This document shows positions 46,353-58,540 of a DNA stretch of 64,000 nucleotides, one piece after another. How positions within the stretch are numbered: position 1 is the stretch's first letter; each line of letters starts with the position of its first letter. A model generated the notes under the pieces. The model was not told where the DNA came from. It did not search any database and was given only the letters and a program-made list of their open reading frames with translations. Source of the stretch: Bisporella sp. PMI_857 (Eukaryota > Ascomycota > Leotiomycetes > Helotiales > Helotiaceae); assembly GCA_021307315.1 (NCBI GenBank), contig JAJSPD010000010.1:434001-498000 (forward strand), read 5' to 3'. The translations under genes were made by a program, and so were the position numbers.

Positions 46353-47369
46353 TCATGCGCCTGTTACCGACCCCTCACCCTGATTGAAAAGACGTACAAG
46401 CCCCATGGCAGCAGCTGCTGCAATACCTCCCACTACGACCATCTGTATACCTCCATAGCAACCTCCTTGAACGTTCCGCCCGCCTTCCCAGCCTACCACC
46501 ACACAATGTTTGACATATCCGAACACGAAAAGAGCAATGACCATGACGACGATGGAGATATATAAACCTTCAGTGACTTGATCTGTATCTACGCAGAAAT
46601 AGGGAATCAATGGCAAAAGACCTCCAAGGAAATATGCGAGGGCGATTGTCAAAGCCGCCGTGAGGGCACGAGATGAATCCGGCTGTTCCTGACAATGCTG
46701 GAAGCGCATCATAAATTCAAGAATTTGCGGGGAGTTTGTCAGATGGTGTGTTATATCTTTGAGGGTGTTGGGCGGGAGCTCGTATGGCTCAAACACCTCT
46801 ACGATTTTGCTCTGGACGGCTTCTGGTTGGGAGTCAATCATTTCTTGTGTCTCGTCTCTCTGTGCTTCATATGAGGCGCTGGAGCATGTTAGACAATGTT
46901 GATTGAAGCCAGATGGGAGGTGGGGTACTCACAGTTCGCTCTTTGCCCCAAGATATCCTCCCAATCCCATCGAGATAGCTCCAGCAATTAACTCAGCAAA
47001 CCCTCCATATATGACCACCTTGGTATTCCCTAGCGCCGACAGCCCAGCAGTCAATGCAAATGGAACCGTTAGCCCATCAGAAAGTCCAATAGTAGCATCT
47101 GAAACTACTCTGGCGTCAACTTTGAAGCCTTTGCTGGAAGCCGTCTTCTCTGCTGGTTCTTGATCCTGGCATTGCGCCTCAACATCTGTTGTATCGGAAT
47201 TTATGGATGCTTGTGATAATCGGTTCCAAGAGTTATTCCTGCTTGACTGCAATAATGGCTGGGTCGAAGCTTCATTGCAATCAAGTGGTCTTTCTTCATT
47301 GCTCGCCCTACGAGAAATAGACTTCTTTGTCCGAGGAAAGAAGATATTTTTGATAGCCACAAGAGACAT
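46353..47369 (-). CDS. CCC1: Vacuolar iron transporter (CCC1/VIT1 family)
   Basis: Moves Fe(II) (and Mn) from cytosol into the vacuole. Two exons, 47369-46933 and 46878-46353, 320 residues. The first about 85 residues are a soluble, S/E-rich extension. TM1 begins VVSDATIGLSDGLTVPFALTAGL, the family signature. TM2 is VIYGGFAELIAGAISMGLGGYLGAKSE. The cytosolic glutamate-rich metal-binding helices follow across the 54-nt intron (ASYEAQRDETQEMI, KIVEVFEPYELPP). TM3-5 are ALTIALAYFLGGLLPLIPYF, a valine/isoleucine helix and a glycine/alanine-rich last helix. Length and domain order are normal. Iron regulation is likely, but I see no clear GATA-type site cluster. Confidence 0.92.
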
Positions 47370-48453
47370 TGTTGATTCTCTCGAGCCGGAAGACTAGGTG
47401 GTGGTGTTGAGCTGTAGATTGGGCACCGGCCTTGGTGCAAGGCAAGGATAGTTATAGAGGGCTTCAATACCCTCTTATCGATTGTGATATTGATTGCCTC
47501 AGCTCTCATACCCTAGTCCTCTGCTGCACGGGACGCGACTCGAGCTATATACCAGACGTGGATCGTGCAATTTTCAGAGTTTTGTTCAGTACAAAGCTCG
47601 GGAGGGGTCAGCAATATTTGGGAGCTGTCTGATTCGTCTTTTGGTACCCGTGTCGCTCCAACCAAGAAGCTTATATTCCTTTGGGGCTAGGATTCTCCGG
47701 AGTTTTTCCCACTAGGGCTTGGCTGACGATCGGGATGCGGTGGGGGGTTGTACAGTAAGTTGTTTATTTCAAACCTCTTCTTCAAGACGAGGGTTATTTT
47801 CAAGTGATCTGAGGCAGTATATAAGGAGCGTGAGAAGAATGTTTACAATTATTTGCTTCGTATTTTCAATGCCATTGTTGGGCTGGTGGGGAGTTCTTTG
47901 TGGAATTCGGACTAGATGTGTAATGTTGATTATCCGGGCGATGATTGGCTGATGAGCCAGGCATGCTTATGTAAGAGCTACCCATCAAGGTATGACAGCA
48001 TATTGTGTAACTGTAGTTGCAACTTTTGAGCAGAGGGAGCACCCTCTCCACCTGAGAAATAAATGGCCGGTTTTTGATACAGTTATTACTTTTCCCCTTT
48101 ATTGTATGTTTGTCAATGCTTCATTATTTGTGAGACAATTTCAAGATTAAATATTGGCAGTTGGTGCTAAAACCGTCCCTTTATTTCTTAGCACGGAACA
48201 AGAACCATTCTCAATCACAAGATTAGATTGCCCCTTGATTCATTCTCCAACCTCTATTCATAGAGTTGTGAGCAATAATCAAAAGCTCAAGTTCCTGTTT
48301 CTTCAAAAACAATAACCTGTGTAATGAGATACTACTTTGTAAACACATGGGCCAGTAGTATGATTTGGTATTGTGAGAAGAGTATGGTTGAAAACCTGAA
48401 CTTTTCGAGCTTTCTTTAGTTGCTATTTATTTACTCCGTCAATTATCGACTTC
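47370..48453. other. Intergenic region
   Basis: Promoter of CCC1 and 3' flank of the ABC transporter gene, about 1.1 kb. Small frames only, no supportable gene. Confidence 0.45.
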
Positions 48454-51400
48454 CTACCTTCCATTTCTAGGGAAGCTCCTCCAGGTATAGAACTTCATGA
48501 GCGCCAGGACCAAAACTACATTGGAGATCACGAATCCAAAGAAGATACCGAAGTAAGACCAGGACTTCGAGGAATCTAAATTCAGTCCTTTCAGATACTG
48601 TTCTTCACATCAGCGTGCTGTCCGGAAAGGATCTGGTAATAAGAAGGGGCGAAGCAAGAAAACCCACCTCATCAGCAACACTGTATCGGCAATATCCACA
48701 TCTGCCCGTGACATTGCCATCCACCAAGTACCCAGTTGTATTCATAAGCCAGACCCCTGCATAATCCGCACATGTTTGCCCACTCGGGGCGTTGAAGTAA
48801 TTCAGGTCGGCTGCAGAGCAGGAAATGGAGCGGCCAGAGATGATGGTTGAGAGAATGCCGCCAATCCAGTAGGTGAATGGCGCGACGTAGTACATCGTAT
48901 ACTTCCAGACAATGGGCATCTGAGATTGTGGTCGGAGGATTCCATTAAACAGTTCGCACATTATCACGAGGAAGGGCATGAGGTTCGCAGCTACTGTTGC
49001 ATTTTTGCTGTGCTGTGGTCAGTCTATGAACGCCACTTGGAGAAAAGTAGAAAGAGTAACCATACCTCAAAGCACCGACCCATTGCCCCCAGCTCGTCGC
49101 AAATAAATGGAAAAATAAAACCATCAGAAATGTATATCCAGCTGGCACGCCTAACGGCAACCCAACGGGAAAATAAAATAAGAAGAAGAACACCACAGCC
49201 CCCATAAATGCATAAGGCAATTCCGACACGATCTGCGCAATAGCGAAAGCCACCCAGCCGTATATCCTACTTGGGTACTCGCGGCTCTCCCAGATGTCGC
49301 GGTTGGCAATGAAGCGCATGGAGGTCGCGTTAATAAATTCTGGGACGAGCATGAGAATAAGGAAACAGGCGAACATGCGTAACTTCATATCGGTGATGGA
49401 ATCGCTGAGCTGGTAGAATGTGAAGCCATTGAGGAGAGCGTGTAGGAAGGATGCGTAGAGGCGGCTGTAGGGGTACTCGGGAGTACGCCAGTATTGGCGG
49501 CTGATCCTTTGGATAAGTAGAATGGTTTGTTGCCATGTTGGGGCGGCGAAGGCTGAAATGGTGTCTGGCTTTGTGGGAGTGTTTAAGGAGGAAGAATGGC
49601 GTCGTTCTTCACAAGCTGACCTGATCCGAGACTGAAGGACTTTTGCCTCAGGTGATGTACGCCAGACTTCGTTGAAATCTAGCTTCGGATCATTGGTTGA
49701 CTTTAAAACTCCAACCCCGACTTCAATGAGGAAGTCTGCCACGTTCTTGCCTGTCTCGACTTCTACGCCGTGGGCACCAAAATAATCAAAAATCTTCTCT
49801 CCTGTGCGGCCGATCTCGCCAAAATAAAAGGTTTTACCACCAGGATTCAATGCCAAAACATTGTCAAACTGAAATTGTTAAACTCAGGTTGGACAATGGT
49901 CGTGTGGTAACTTACCAGAGTGAACTGTTCTTGTGTAGCTTGGTGGATGGTACAAAGAATCGACTGGCCAGCACTAGAAAGCCTTCGTAGCAAATTGAGA
50001 ATATTAAGTGCTCCTTGACCATCAAGACCACTGGTCGGCTCATCCAAAAATAACATGCTCGAGGGCTTGGCGGATAGCTCGACACCGATTGTAGTTTTTT
50101 TCTTCTGTTCTAATGGCAATGACCAGATGATGGCATCTTGAAGTTCAACTAGATTTAGCATCTCAAGAACAGCCTTGGCATACGCTATCTTTTCCTCGCG
50201 TGGGACATGGGATGGCTGTCGAAGCAAGGCAGAGAACTCGAAAGCCTCCTTAATGGTGCTGCTCTCATCGTGAATATCCATTTGTTCACAGAAACCAATA
50301 TTTCTTTGAAATTCATGACCTAATTGCTCACCGCTCAAGAGCATATCGCCAGTCAGCTCACCAATACGTTGGCGTTGTGCAAGCGTGTTCAATACTAATT
50401 TTCATTAGTTATAGTCCGTATATTAGAGGGGGAAGACTGACAGGTTGTTTTGCCAGCACCGGAGGACCCTACCAGGGCAGTCATCTGGCCAGGTGCACAG
50501 TATCCAGAAACCTTATTGAGTAATCTTTTGGTTTTCCCATCGTATGGAACAGTATATGTCAGATCTTTCCATGTAAATGTGGACTTACTTGTTGCCAAAC
50601 TCATTGGAATTTCTGAGCCATCAGAACTTAATGGTGGAGTTTGGGAGTCAATGTCAACAGGCTTCTCTTCCTCATCCTTAGCCTTTGCCGAACGGCGAAG
50701 ATTGATTTTCGAGATCTCCTTGAATTGCAACGCACCACCTCCACCTTGATGCCACTCAAGACGTTCGCTAAATATGGCAGCTAAGATTATAAAAGCGATG
50801 GTAAAGAGGAGCATGATACCAAAGTCTTGCCATACATTGCTGTAGTAGTAGCCAAACGTCTCAGCAATGTACCTATCTCCACTGACCGTGAGTGACCCAG
50901 ATGTACTCCCAGCAATGGCACAGCTTTGATATGCGAGGTCATTGTAACCCGCTCCTTGTGGGATGACAGAACCTGGCGAACAAAGAAGGTCAAGTCCATG
51001 AAATTCTGCAGCCATCATTGCCTCATACGTGTAAGTAAGAGGTAGGAGGTACTACAGCGCACATTAGCAGAAGTTTCTTGCTGGCATCATCGAACTTACG
51101 CCTATCCATCCAAACCATGGTACATTGTCGAGTAAGGTTTGGAAGGGGATAAGATATCCTCCAAATACAATGTAGCCGAGCAGAAGGACGCCGCAGTATC
51201 GAATTGCAACTTCAAAATTCGGAGATATTGCACCAATGAAGCGAAATTGAGCTGTCATGCAGATAGTGATAATGTAAATAAAGAGCAGAAATATCAAGAA
51301 TGGTCCAGCCTATTAGAATAATGAGCTGATAATCTAGTAAAATGAAAAGAAATAAGAACACTTGAACAAGAAGAGACCTACCGACTGTTGCATACCAGCC

Positions 51401-53334
51401 AGAAAGTAGGCGATAACAGAATACAACACAGACTGGAGCAAGACTACAGCCAGGTCGACAAATACTCTCGCAAGACTAACAGCACTTGGCTTCACAAAAG
51501 CAAATCTCTTCTGCCTATTAAGAATCCCACGGCCTTGAACGGCTTCCTCAAGCTCTGCAAGTTGGATCCAGCCAAGCAAGATGGCTGAGTAGAAGACGAA
51601 ACCACCTCGCGAGAATGCACCATCTGAAGTGTTTGGCTGATCGTAGAACATTGAGCCGATTAACAAGGCATTGATGATTGTCGAACCTGTTTTGATGTAG
51701 AAAGCTATCCGGTTGCCTTTCAATTGCCATAGTTGTCGCTTTGTGCATAGATAGACCTGCTTCCAGAAAGATATAGTGTATGAAGAGTTTGCAGGGACGT
51801 AGCGCGATTTGGATGCTCGTATAGTTTGTTTGAAGGTGTCTGCATCGAGGTCGTAGGAACGAGAACTCGAGGAGTCTGTCCTTGGTTCAGATAACCCAGA
51901 ATCATATTGAAATATCTTGCTTTGCAGATTTTGATAGAATGCGCTGGCGCGAAACGCCTTTTCCAGCTCTTCCGCACCCCTTGGCGTCCGATCTTCCCAT
52001 CCTTTACTGAATCGACGTTCCGAGACGGATGTTACACTTGCAAGAAAATCAGCTGTCGTCTGTCTTTCTTGGCACTCATATCCTAAAGACTCGAAATACT
52101 TCTTAGCTAGCTTCGATGGCCCCTGAAAAATCATTCGCCCTTCATCGATTAGTAGGACGGTGTCGGTCAAATTGTAGACAGCATCAGAAACTTGGTACAA
52201 GGACACAATAGTCGCTTTGCCGCAGGTGTCTGTCATGATCCTTAGACTTCGTGCATAGTCTAAGGCCGAGGCTGCATCTAGGCCACGAGTGGAGTTGTCC
52301 CATGCTACCACAGAGGAATTCGTGGCCAGGGACTCGATGATTGATATTCGCTTTCTTTCGCCGCCAGAAACTCCGCGAATGTATTCATTTCCTACCAAAG
52401 TCTCTAGAACATGTGAGATACCAAATACTGTAGCGAATATCTCTAGGTATCTCGGGATATCATCCCGATGACGTCTAGGAGTCTTACTCTCCAGTGCGAA
52501 CTCCAGGGTTTGGCGGACTGTAAGCGTTGGGAAGTGTTCGTCCTCTTCCGGAATATAGGCCACTTCCCCTCGATACCTAATATCAGAATATGGAGGTCAG
52601 CCTCTTCCTGACCGTGAAAATTGTGAGGAGAAATAATGTTCCACGGCTCATGAAACATTGGTGACAAGGGGTTCTGTTCGGATATGCTGACATACTTCTT
52701 AGAGATCTCCTGGGGAGTCAGACCAGAATAATTAAGAGATCCGGTTACGCCAAGGAACGAAGAGTGGTCGTTCGCCACCGTTCGCAAAAACGTTGAGCAG
52801 CCTGATCCTGGCCGCCCAAGAACACTATCAAGATATGTCAGAGAGTTAAGCCCATACAATATGAAACTGTGCTTACAGCATGATCTCACCACCTCGTACC
52901 ACTCCAGAAAAATTCCGAATCAGTGGTCGGCCATTCTCAGGCCTTGTTTTTGAAAATATCCGCCCCAATGTCCATTCATACAGGTCCTGACCTGTCAAGG
53001 TACGCCATACAGCATGCTTCAGTGTTTTTACAGGAGCATGTATATTTCCATCTCCCCATGTAGTTAGGTTTTTGAAGCAAACCCCAAGACGAGCGGGAGC
53101 AATCCCAGCTTTCTCGAGAACCGCATTTTCTCGCTGGAGAAAGTCATCGAAAGCAAGATGCGCCTCTGGATACTGATGAGAAACTAGTTCAGATTCTCCA
53201 GAGAGTACTTTGTGAAGCTCAGCAATCGCATCTATGGCCTCTTGCCCTGTCTCAACGCGGGATATCTCGTCTCTATCTGCATAGGATACATCTGTTGTCT
53301 GCCGACGGTAAGATGGCACTGCTGGAGCAGGCAT
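48454..53334 (-). CDS. PDR-type ABCG multidrug transporter
   Basis: Full-size pleiotropic drug resistance transporter, (NBD-TMD)x2, in the plasma membrane; exports xenobiotics or small metabolites. Nine exons in coding order: 53334-52877, 52824-52696, 52576-51382, 51309-51100, 51051-50442, 50394-49916, 49868-49066, 49007-48668, 48597-48454; 1455 residues, normal for the family. NBD1 has the degenerate Walker A LGRPGSGCSTFL, signature VSGGERKRISI and Walker B VVAWDNSTRGLDA. NBD2 has GSSGAGKTTLL, the LEQKKKTTIG signature and LFLDEPTSGLDGQ. Twelve hydrophobic segments fall in two groups, and a Cys-containing external loop precedes the last helix. All eight introns are 47-119 nt with good signals, and every junction restores conserved PDR sequence. 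It is divergent from a Zn2Cys6 regulator 610 bp away. Confidence 0.94.
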
Positions 53335-53944
53335 GACTACCAAAAATTCAAGAAGGGAGAAACAGTACAGCAATTATATATTAACCATTAATAGACAGAA
53401 CAAAAGATAAAACAAAAAAGAACGAAAGAGAGCACCCAGATGAAATATATTTGTACACTTGTAAGCTGCCGGGTATCAACCGGGGAGTCAGAGTGTTGAG
53501 CCGAACTGGCGAACACATTTTAGTAGTATGGAACAAGCTAATAGGACGAGAGAAATGGCAAAAAAAACGAATACTGACACCGTTCTTGTGGCTCTCTCCT
53601 CTTGGCTTCCTTTTTGGTGTTAGAATTTCTAATGACTAATTGATCATTGCATCTTTGCTGGATTCTGGGGCTCGAAAGTTTCGGACGAATGATGATGTAT
53701 GTCCGCCTAGCTAATTGGTACTCTAAGTTAAAAACAGCAGCCAAGAGTACATCATGTGCGTAATTGTTCCAATTATTGTGGATACTTGTTTCGCCCCCCT
53801 CGGACTCCTTTGCTCTTGTCTGTCCTGTATTACTTGGATAAGTCGATTTCTCAACGCATCAATGTAGCAGTTGGTCGATCCACCTAAAGGCTTGATTCCT
53901 ATTGAATGGTAGAGTGAGGAATGTGTTACCATCTACTTATTTAG
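53335..53944. promoter_or_regulatory. Divergent promoter of the PDR transporter and the Zn2Cys6 regulator
   Basis: 610 bp between the two start codons. I see no perfect CGG/CCG palindrome of the short spacing typical for Zn2Cys6 dimers, so the regulator-site link is only contextual. Confidence 0.5.
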
Positions 53945-55761
53945 ATGACAGACCCAGCACAAGTGATGGTGGCTCGAGGCTCAACCAAACCCGTCTCACC
54001 GCCTACTCTATTGAGTGAGCTCTCACTTAGCAGATCTGAAACGCCTTGCTGGACTTGCCGGCGAAGAAGAATCATTTGCGATAAAGCCATTCCAACTTGC
54101 AAAAAATGTCACCAGGCAGGACGGCAATGTCTGGGGTACAAAAAACCTCTAGTTTGGAACAAGGGTGTTGCGAGCAGGGGAAAGATGATGGGTAAAACTT
54201 TTGAGGAAGTTAAGGAAGATCCGAAGAAACAAAAGTCTCCCCCCTCAAACATATCTGTCCTATCTAATGATTCAAATACGACTACTAAAGCCATTGGATC
54301 TACTTCGTCTTCTCTGCAGTCTTCATTCTCAATTCAAGGGGCCCTCGTTGATCCAATTTTTCAAGATGTTAATCATCTTACCAGATTCTACCTTAACTAC
54401 TGTAGGTATAATTCGAATGTCTGCTATACCTAATTTCCATATTTCTTCATGTCTAATTCGATTGCTCTCTTTAGATGCACACAAATTGTCTACTGAGGCA
54501 GTTCTAATCGATTTCCCTGGCCAGAATCCATACAAAGACCTAATGGCTTTGATTGGGACCAGTCCGCTACTGTTGAAGACTATACTTGCAGTATCCGCCC
54601 GAGACTTCACAAACTTCAAAACTTATTCAGATTCATTACTTGCATGGTCATCGTTACCTTCCGAAAACAACAGTTCACTACAGTCGCCTTCCAAGTACCA
54701 TGCACTGTCGTTCAAACAAAGTGCACTTACTCAGCTTCGAAACGACCTGCAGCAAACACCCACTCTCGACCATCATGTCTTATTTGCATGCATTTCGCTG
54801 TTCGTATTTATAGAAGTGCTTGAATCTGGGAAAGATGCTTGGAGAGTTCATCTAGAGGGAGCGAAACAGCTCGTTCAGTTGAGAGAAAAGACTTCTCAAG
54901 ACAATCATTCTGTTATTGGAAATGTAGCTCCAAATCTGAACTCCTTTTTCTTCGACTCTTGTATAACGTAGGTCCAGATTCACATTCAGCTCTCTGATTG
55001 ACTAATAATAGTACAGGTTTGACATTATGGGTAACACACTCACCCGCCCCTACAAGATTTCAAAGCCTCTACCCCCGACTGAGGAGGTGTTTAATAGCAT
55101 CCGCCAGTCAGAGAAGTACACATTTTGGGGCTGTCCAGCCGATTTACTATACCTAATTCTTGTAATAAACTGGCAATACTGGTCCAAAATGCAACCTTCT
55201 CAATCGAAGCCCATTTCTACATCAAATACCGAGCCACAACTGCCCCTGGAAATAGATGATAGCTCAATAATCAGCTCAATAGAATTATTCTGTCCTACGG
55301 TATGGGCACAAAAGACTAGTCTATTTAGTCCATGTCCAGATACTTCCCAAAGGGTACATATAGCGTCAGCCTATAAATCCGCCGTCCTAATATACGCGCT
55401 CCGCGCCCTACGGCCCCACCAAATTGGTAATAGCTTTCCTATTCCTGAACTTGCTTCGCAGATTATTGACGACCTTGCTACTATCCCAATCGATGGCCCA
55501 TTTCTCAAATGTATTTTGTGGCCAACATTCATAGCTGGCGCAGAATCTGAGGTTCCGGAAAGAAGGGAAGCTGTCAAAGCTTTGTTTCACATCTTTTGGA
55601 TAAGCTTCAGGTCTATTAATGCTGCCAATGCTGTGGCGGTTCTCGATCAGATCTGGAAGAGAGTTGACGAGAGGAAAGCTGCAGGTGCGCAAGGAGAAGA
55701 TGAACAGGGGAATTGGTATCATTATTTGGCTAATGGTGGGGTCGATTGGTTGTTTGTATGA
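53945..55761 (+). CDS. Zn2Cys6 transcription factor with fungal_trans_2 domain
   Basis: Exons 53945-54401, 54475-54967, 55017-55761; 564 residues. The binuclear zinc cluster near residue 35-62 reads CWTCRRRRIICDK...CKKCHQAGRQC, six cysteines in the standard spacing, followed by GYKKPLVWNKG. The remaining protein (ALIGTSPLLLKTILAVSARD, HHVLFACISLFVFIEVLESG, WRVHLEGAKQLVQLRE, then ALRALRPHQIG) matches the fungal_trans_2 regulatory domain. Both introns (73 and 49 nt) use GTAGGT donors. The last residues, NGGVDWLFV, resemble the usual family end (WxDLL-type). The position divergent from a PDR transporter suggests it may control that gene; this is inference from context. Confidence 0.92.
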
Positions 55762-58540
55762 TGTATCTAATATGCTCATTAGCAGTAGGGTGTTCTATTC
55801 CCCTTCTCTTGCATGGAAAATATGATAAGCCAGTAAGTTCAACGAGTCTGTGATTGCTTTCCCCATTATATAAGCACAAGAATTGCATTTCCAACAATGT
55901 AAGTTTCGGAATGCCCAGATAGTGAGCAATTTAGAAGGAATACTGAGTTCGGAATGACTGTTCACAATCAGCTGTAAACACCGCAATTTGAAAACTTTTC
56001 TGCTTCTCAGAGTTAGATCATAAAAACTCAGCACGGTTTGATTGTGCGAAATATATTTACATATTTTTATACTACTTTGATGATGGTTCATATTTTGTTT
56101 CTAGTCCGGAATTCGCTGTTGTCATTCTCTCTGTCGCTATGCTTGATACAGCTTTTTATTCAAGAGGCATAGCCGGCCTTTGTATATCGTATCTCAATGC
56201 AAACAACGCCCCTCCATTTGAATGGATCCATTTTATAATTGCGTTACAAATCATACTTAGAAACTTATTGATCAGCGTGTTCTTTTATATACAAATCAAG
56301 ACCATCAAGCAGTTCATATTTTCATACAGATGTGCTGAACCAGGCATTTTCTCCACTTTGTAAACTTAGGAATATTCCTATGTCTGTTTCTCAAACAGTA
56401 TATAAGTAACTATATGCTAACCATGCTTCCAGGGATGCAGGTTGCGAGGGGTTTCGTGGAAAATGTAGTAGAATGATTTGGTTAATTATGAGACGAGATC
56501 AGAATACACTCTTCTAAATCAATCCTTCTATGCAGAGATCTATTGTAGGGTTCTAAAATCTTATGTGTAGTTATTATCCAATGGGAGACTATTTTTAGTT
56601 GGTAGTTTTGTGGGTTTATTGCGATTTGTTGTCATCCAACTGAACTCTGTAAGTGTCGGGATACCTATCACCATACAAAAGGCGTAGTAGCTATTGACTA
56701 CACACTTGCGGTGGCGATATTGGTTCCTTGATTCTTGATATTCAGGTTCTAAGCTACGGTCTACCGCGAGGTGGTAGGAGGCCCTCGAGAGACTCACAAT
56801 TCATATGCCCCGGTGGTTCACGTGACATTATTTACATGCGTACCAACAGCAAGATTTGGCTCGTAAACTATTCTGAATCTACAAATTCTCGAAAAGGGAC
56901 ATACTATGCAAAAACAATACTGAATGTTACTAGCTGGCACTATGTTTCAAATTTTAAACTGCCATAAGCATCAAGCTCCTTACTGCTCTGATGTAGGAAC
57001 ACATCTTTGTAGAAGAGCTTTTATACATAGGCAGAAGGAGAAACATGTCAGAACTTGGTGTAAGTAATGGAGTCTTATAGATTCAGTTTCCTGAACTGCT
57101 TCTTGTGGCAGAATTTAAATACAGGGCCCAGACTAAGCATTTCGCTGCCTCAAGCACTCTTTGGCGCTAACCGCAAGCTCTCGTCCTATTGTGCACTACT
57201 CCATGTATATGCTATAAGAAATAAATTGCCTGCGATAAACTGTGCTTTCAGTGTATTAATTTCTCTATTTATATCAAATCCACCAGGATTCTTGGCCTTG
57301 GAAATCCAATACTGTGAGCGAAGTAGGGTTGATGCCTCAGGAGTTGAAAAGTCTTAGATATATATACCCTAGCTTTCTCCTCATGGAAAGCAACAAGCAA
57401 GAACGAAGTTACTCTTTTTTTTACTATGAAGATGACCTATGAGTCCTCGAGTCGAAGTTGCAAAATCACACATTCATCAGTTTATTCCAATCACAATACC
57501 AATCCTTATGTTCAGTGTCATTCTGAGTATCGTTGTTTTCACTTAAGTTGTTGTCAGGTTGAAGAAAGATAAAAAAATGTGGAACTGCCCATCTAGCACT
57601 TTGGAATTCTATGTGACCTACAACACCTTGTAATATAGGGTATATTGGCCCTGTGAGCCTGCTTATTCTTGGTTGCCTGCTTCGCAGATTCTAAAATGTC
57701 ATCTGTAGGCTAATTGAATTTGTCTGGTGGTAAACCGCTCAAAAAAGTCTTTTATATTCCTTAGACTACTGTAAAAGTGATGGAGGGGGTTTCTAGTAAT
57801 GTAGTGGTACAGCCTAGAACTGGATTCACTCTTGAGGATAGACATAAAATTCAGGAACTTCATAATTTAGACCAGACCCTTTTCTTTCAACTTGTAAAAG
57901 ATATAAACTAACAGTTACTGTATCCTTTTGACACACTATATTTACTGATACTAACTTCGCATGTATACATTCTTTGCGCAATTTGTACTATAGTCTGATA
58001 CTGTTGTGTATTTTAGAGAGCCAAATGTATTGGCAATCTACGTCCATCTTAAAGACCCAGGCCCGGGTTCTTACATCATTTCGGTGATATAGCTAATGGA
58101 ATCCTCGCTGTTATTGGTATTTTTACTGTCAAATTTGTGGGGTAAAGAGATTAGCAATCTAGACATACAAGGATTAGGGTAAAACGATGCGTAGGATCAT
58201 ATGGATTCTAACCCACAACGATACAATTATAGAATTGAGGGTAACTATGATATAGTCATCCATGAAGATTGTATTGGTAATACCAATAAGCTTCCTTTGA
58301 AAGTGCTTCACCTGAGGGATCTTTGATATACAAAGAAATATCATCCAGTTATCGAAAACACTCAAGAATTTCGGGTATAGGACTAAAAGTCTAAATCAAG
58401 ACAACTTTTTGGATGAGGTTTAACTAGGAGTTTATCACATGAACTGATATTGTTCCTCTTTTGAAGTAAAATAAGTGTGTAAAGTGAACTTTTGTCTAAC
58501 TAAGGACATGCACAATGGCTAATTTATTATACGAGTAGAA
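55762..58540. other. AT-rich gene-free region
   Basis: About 2.8 kb with visibly higher AT content than the coding parts. No domain-bearing frame on either strand. A small plus-strand frame at 57780-57911 (MEGVSSNVVVQPRTGFTLED...) has protein-like composition but no support. No terminal repeats or transposase motifs were recognised; a decayed repeat is possible. Confidence 0.5.
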
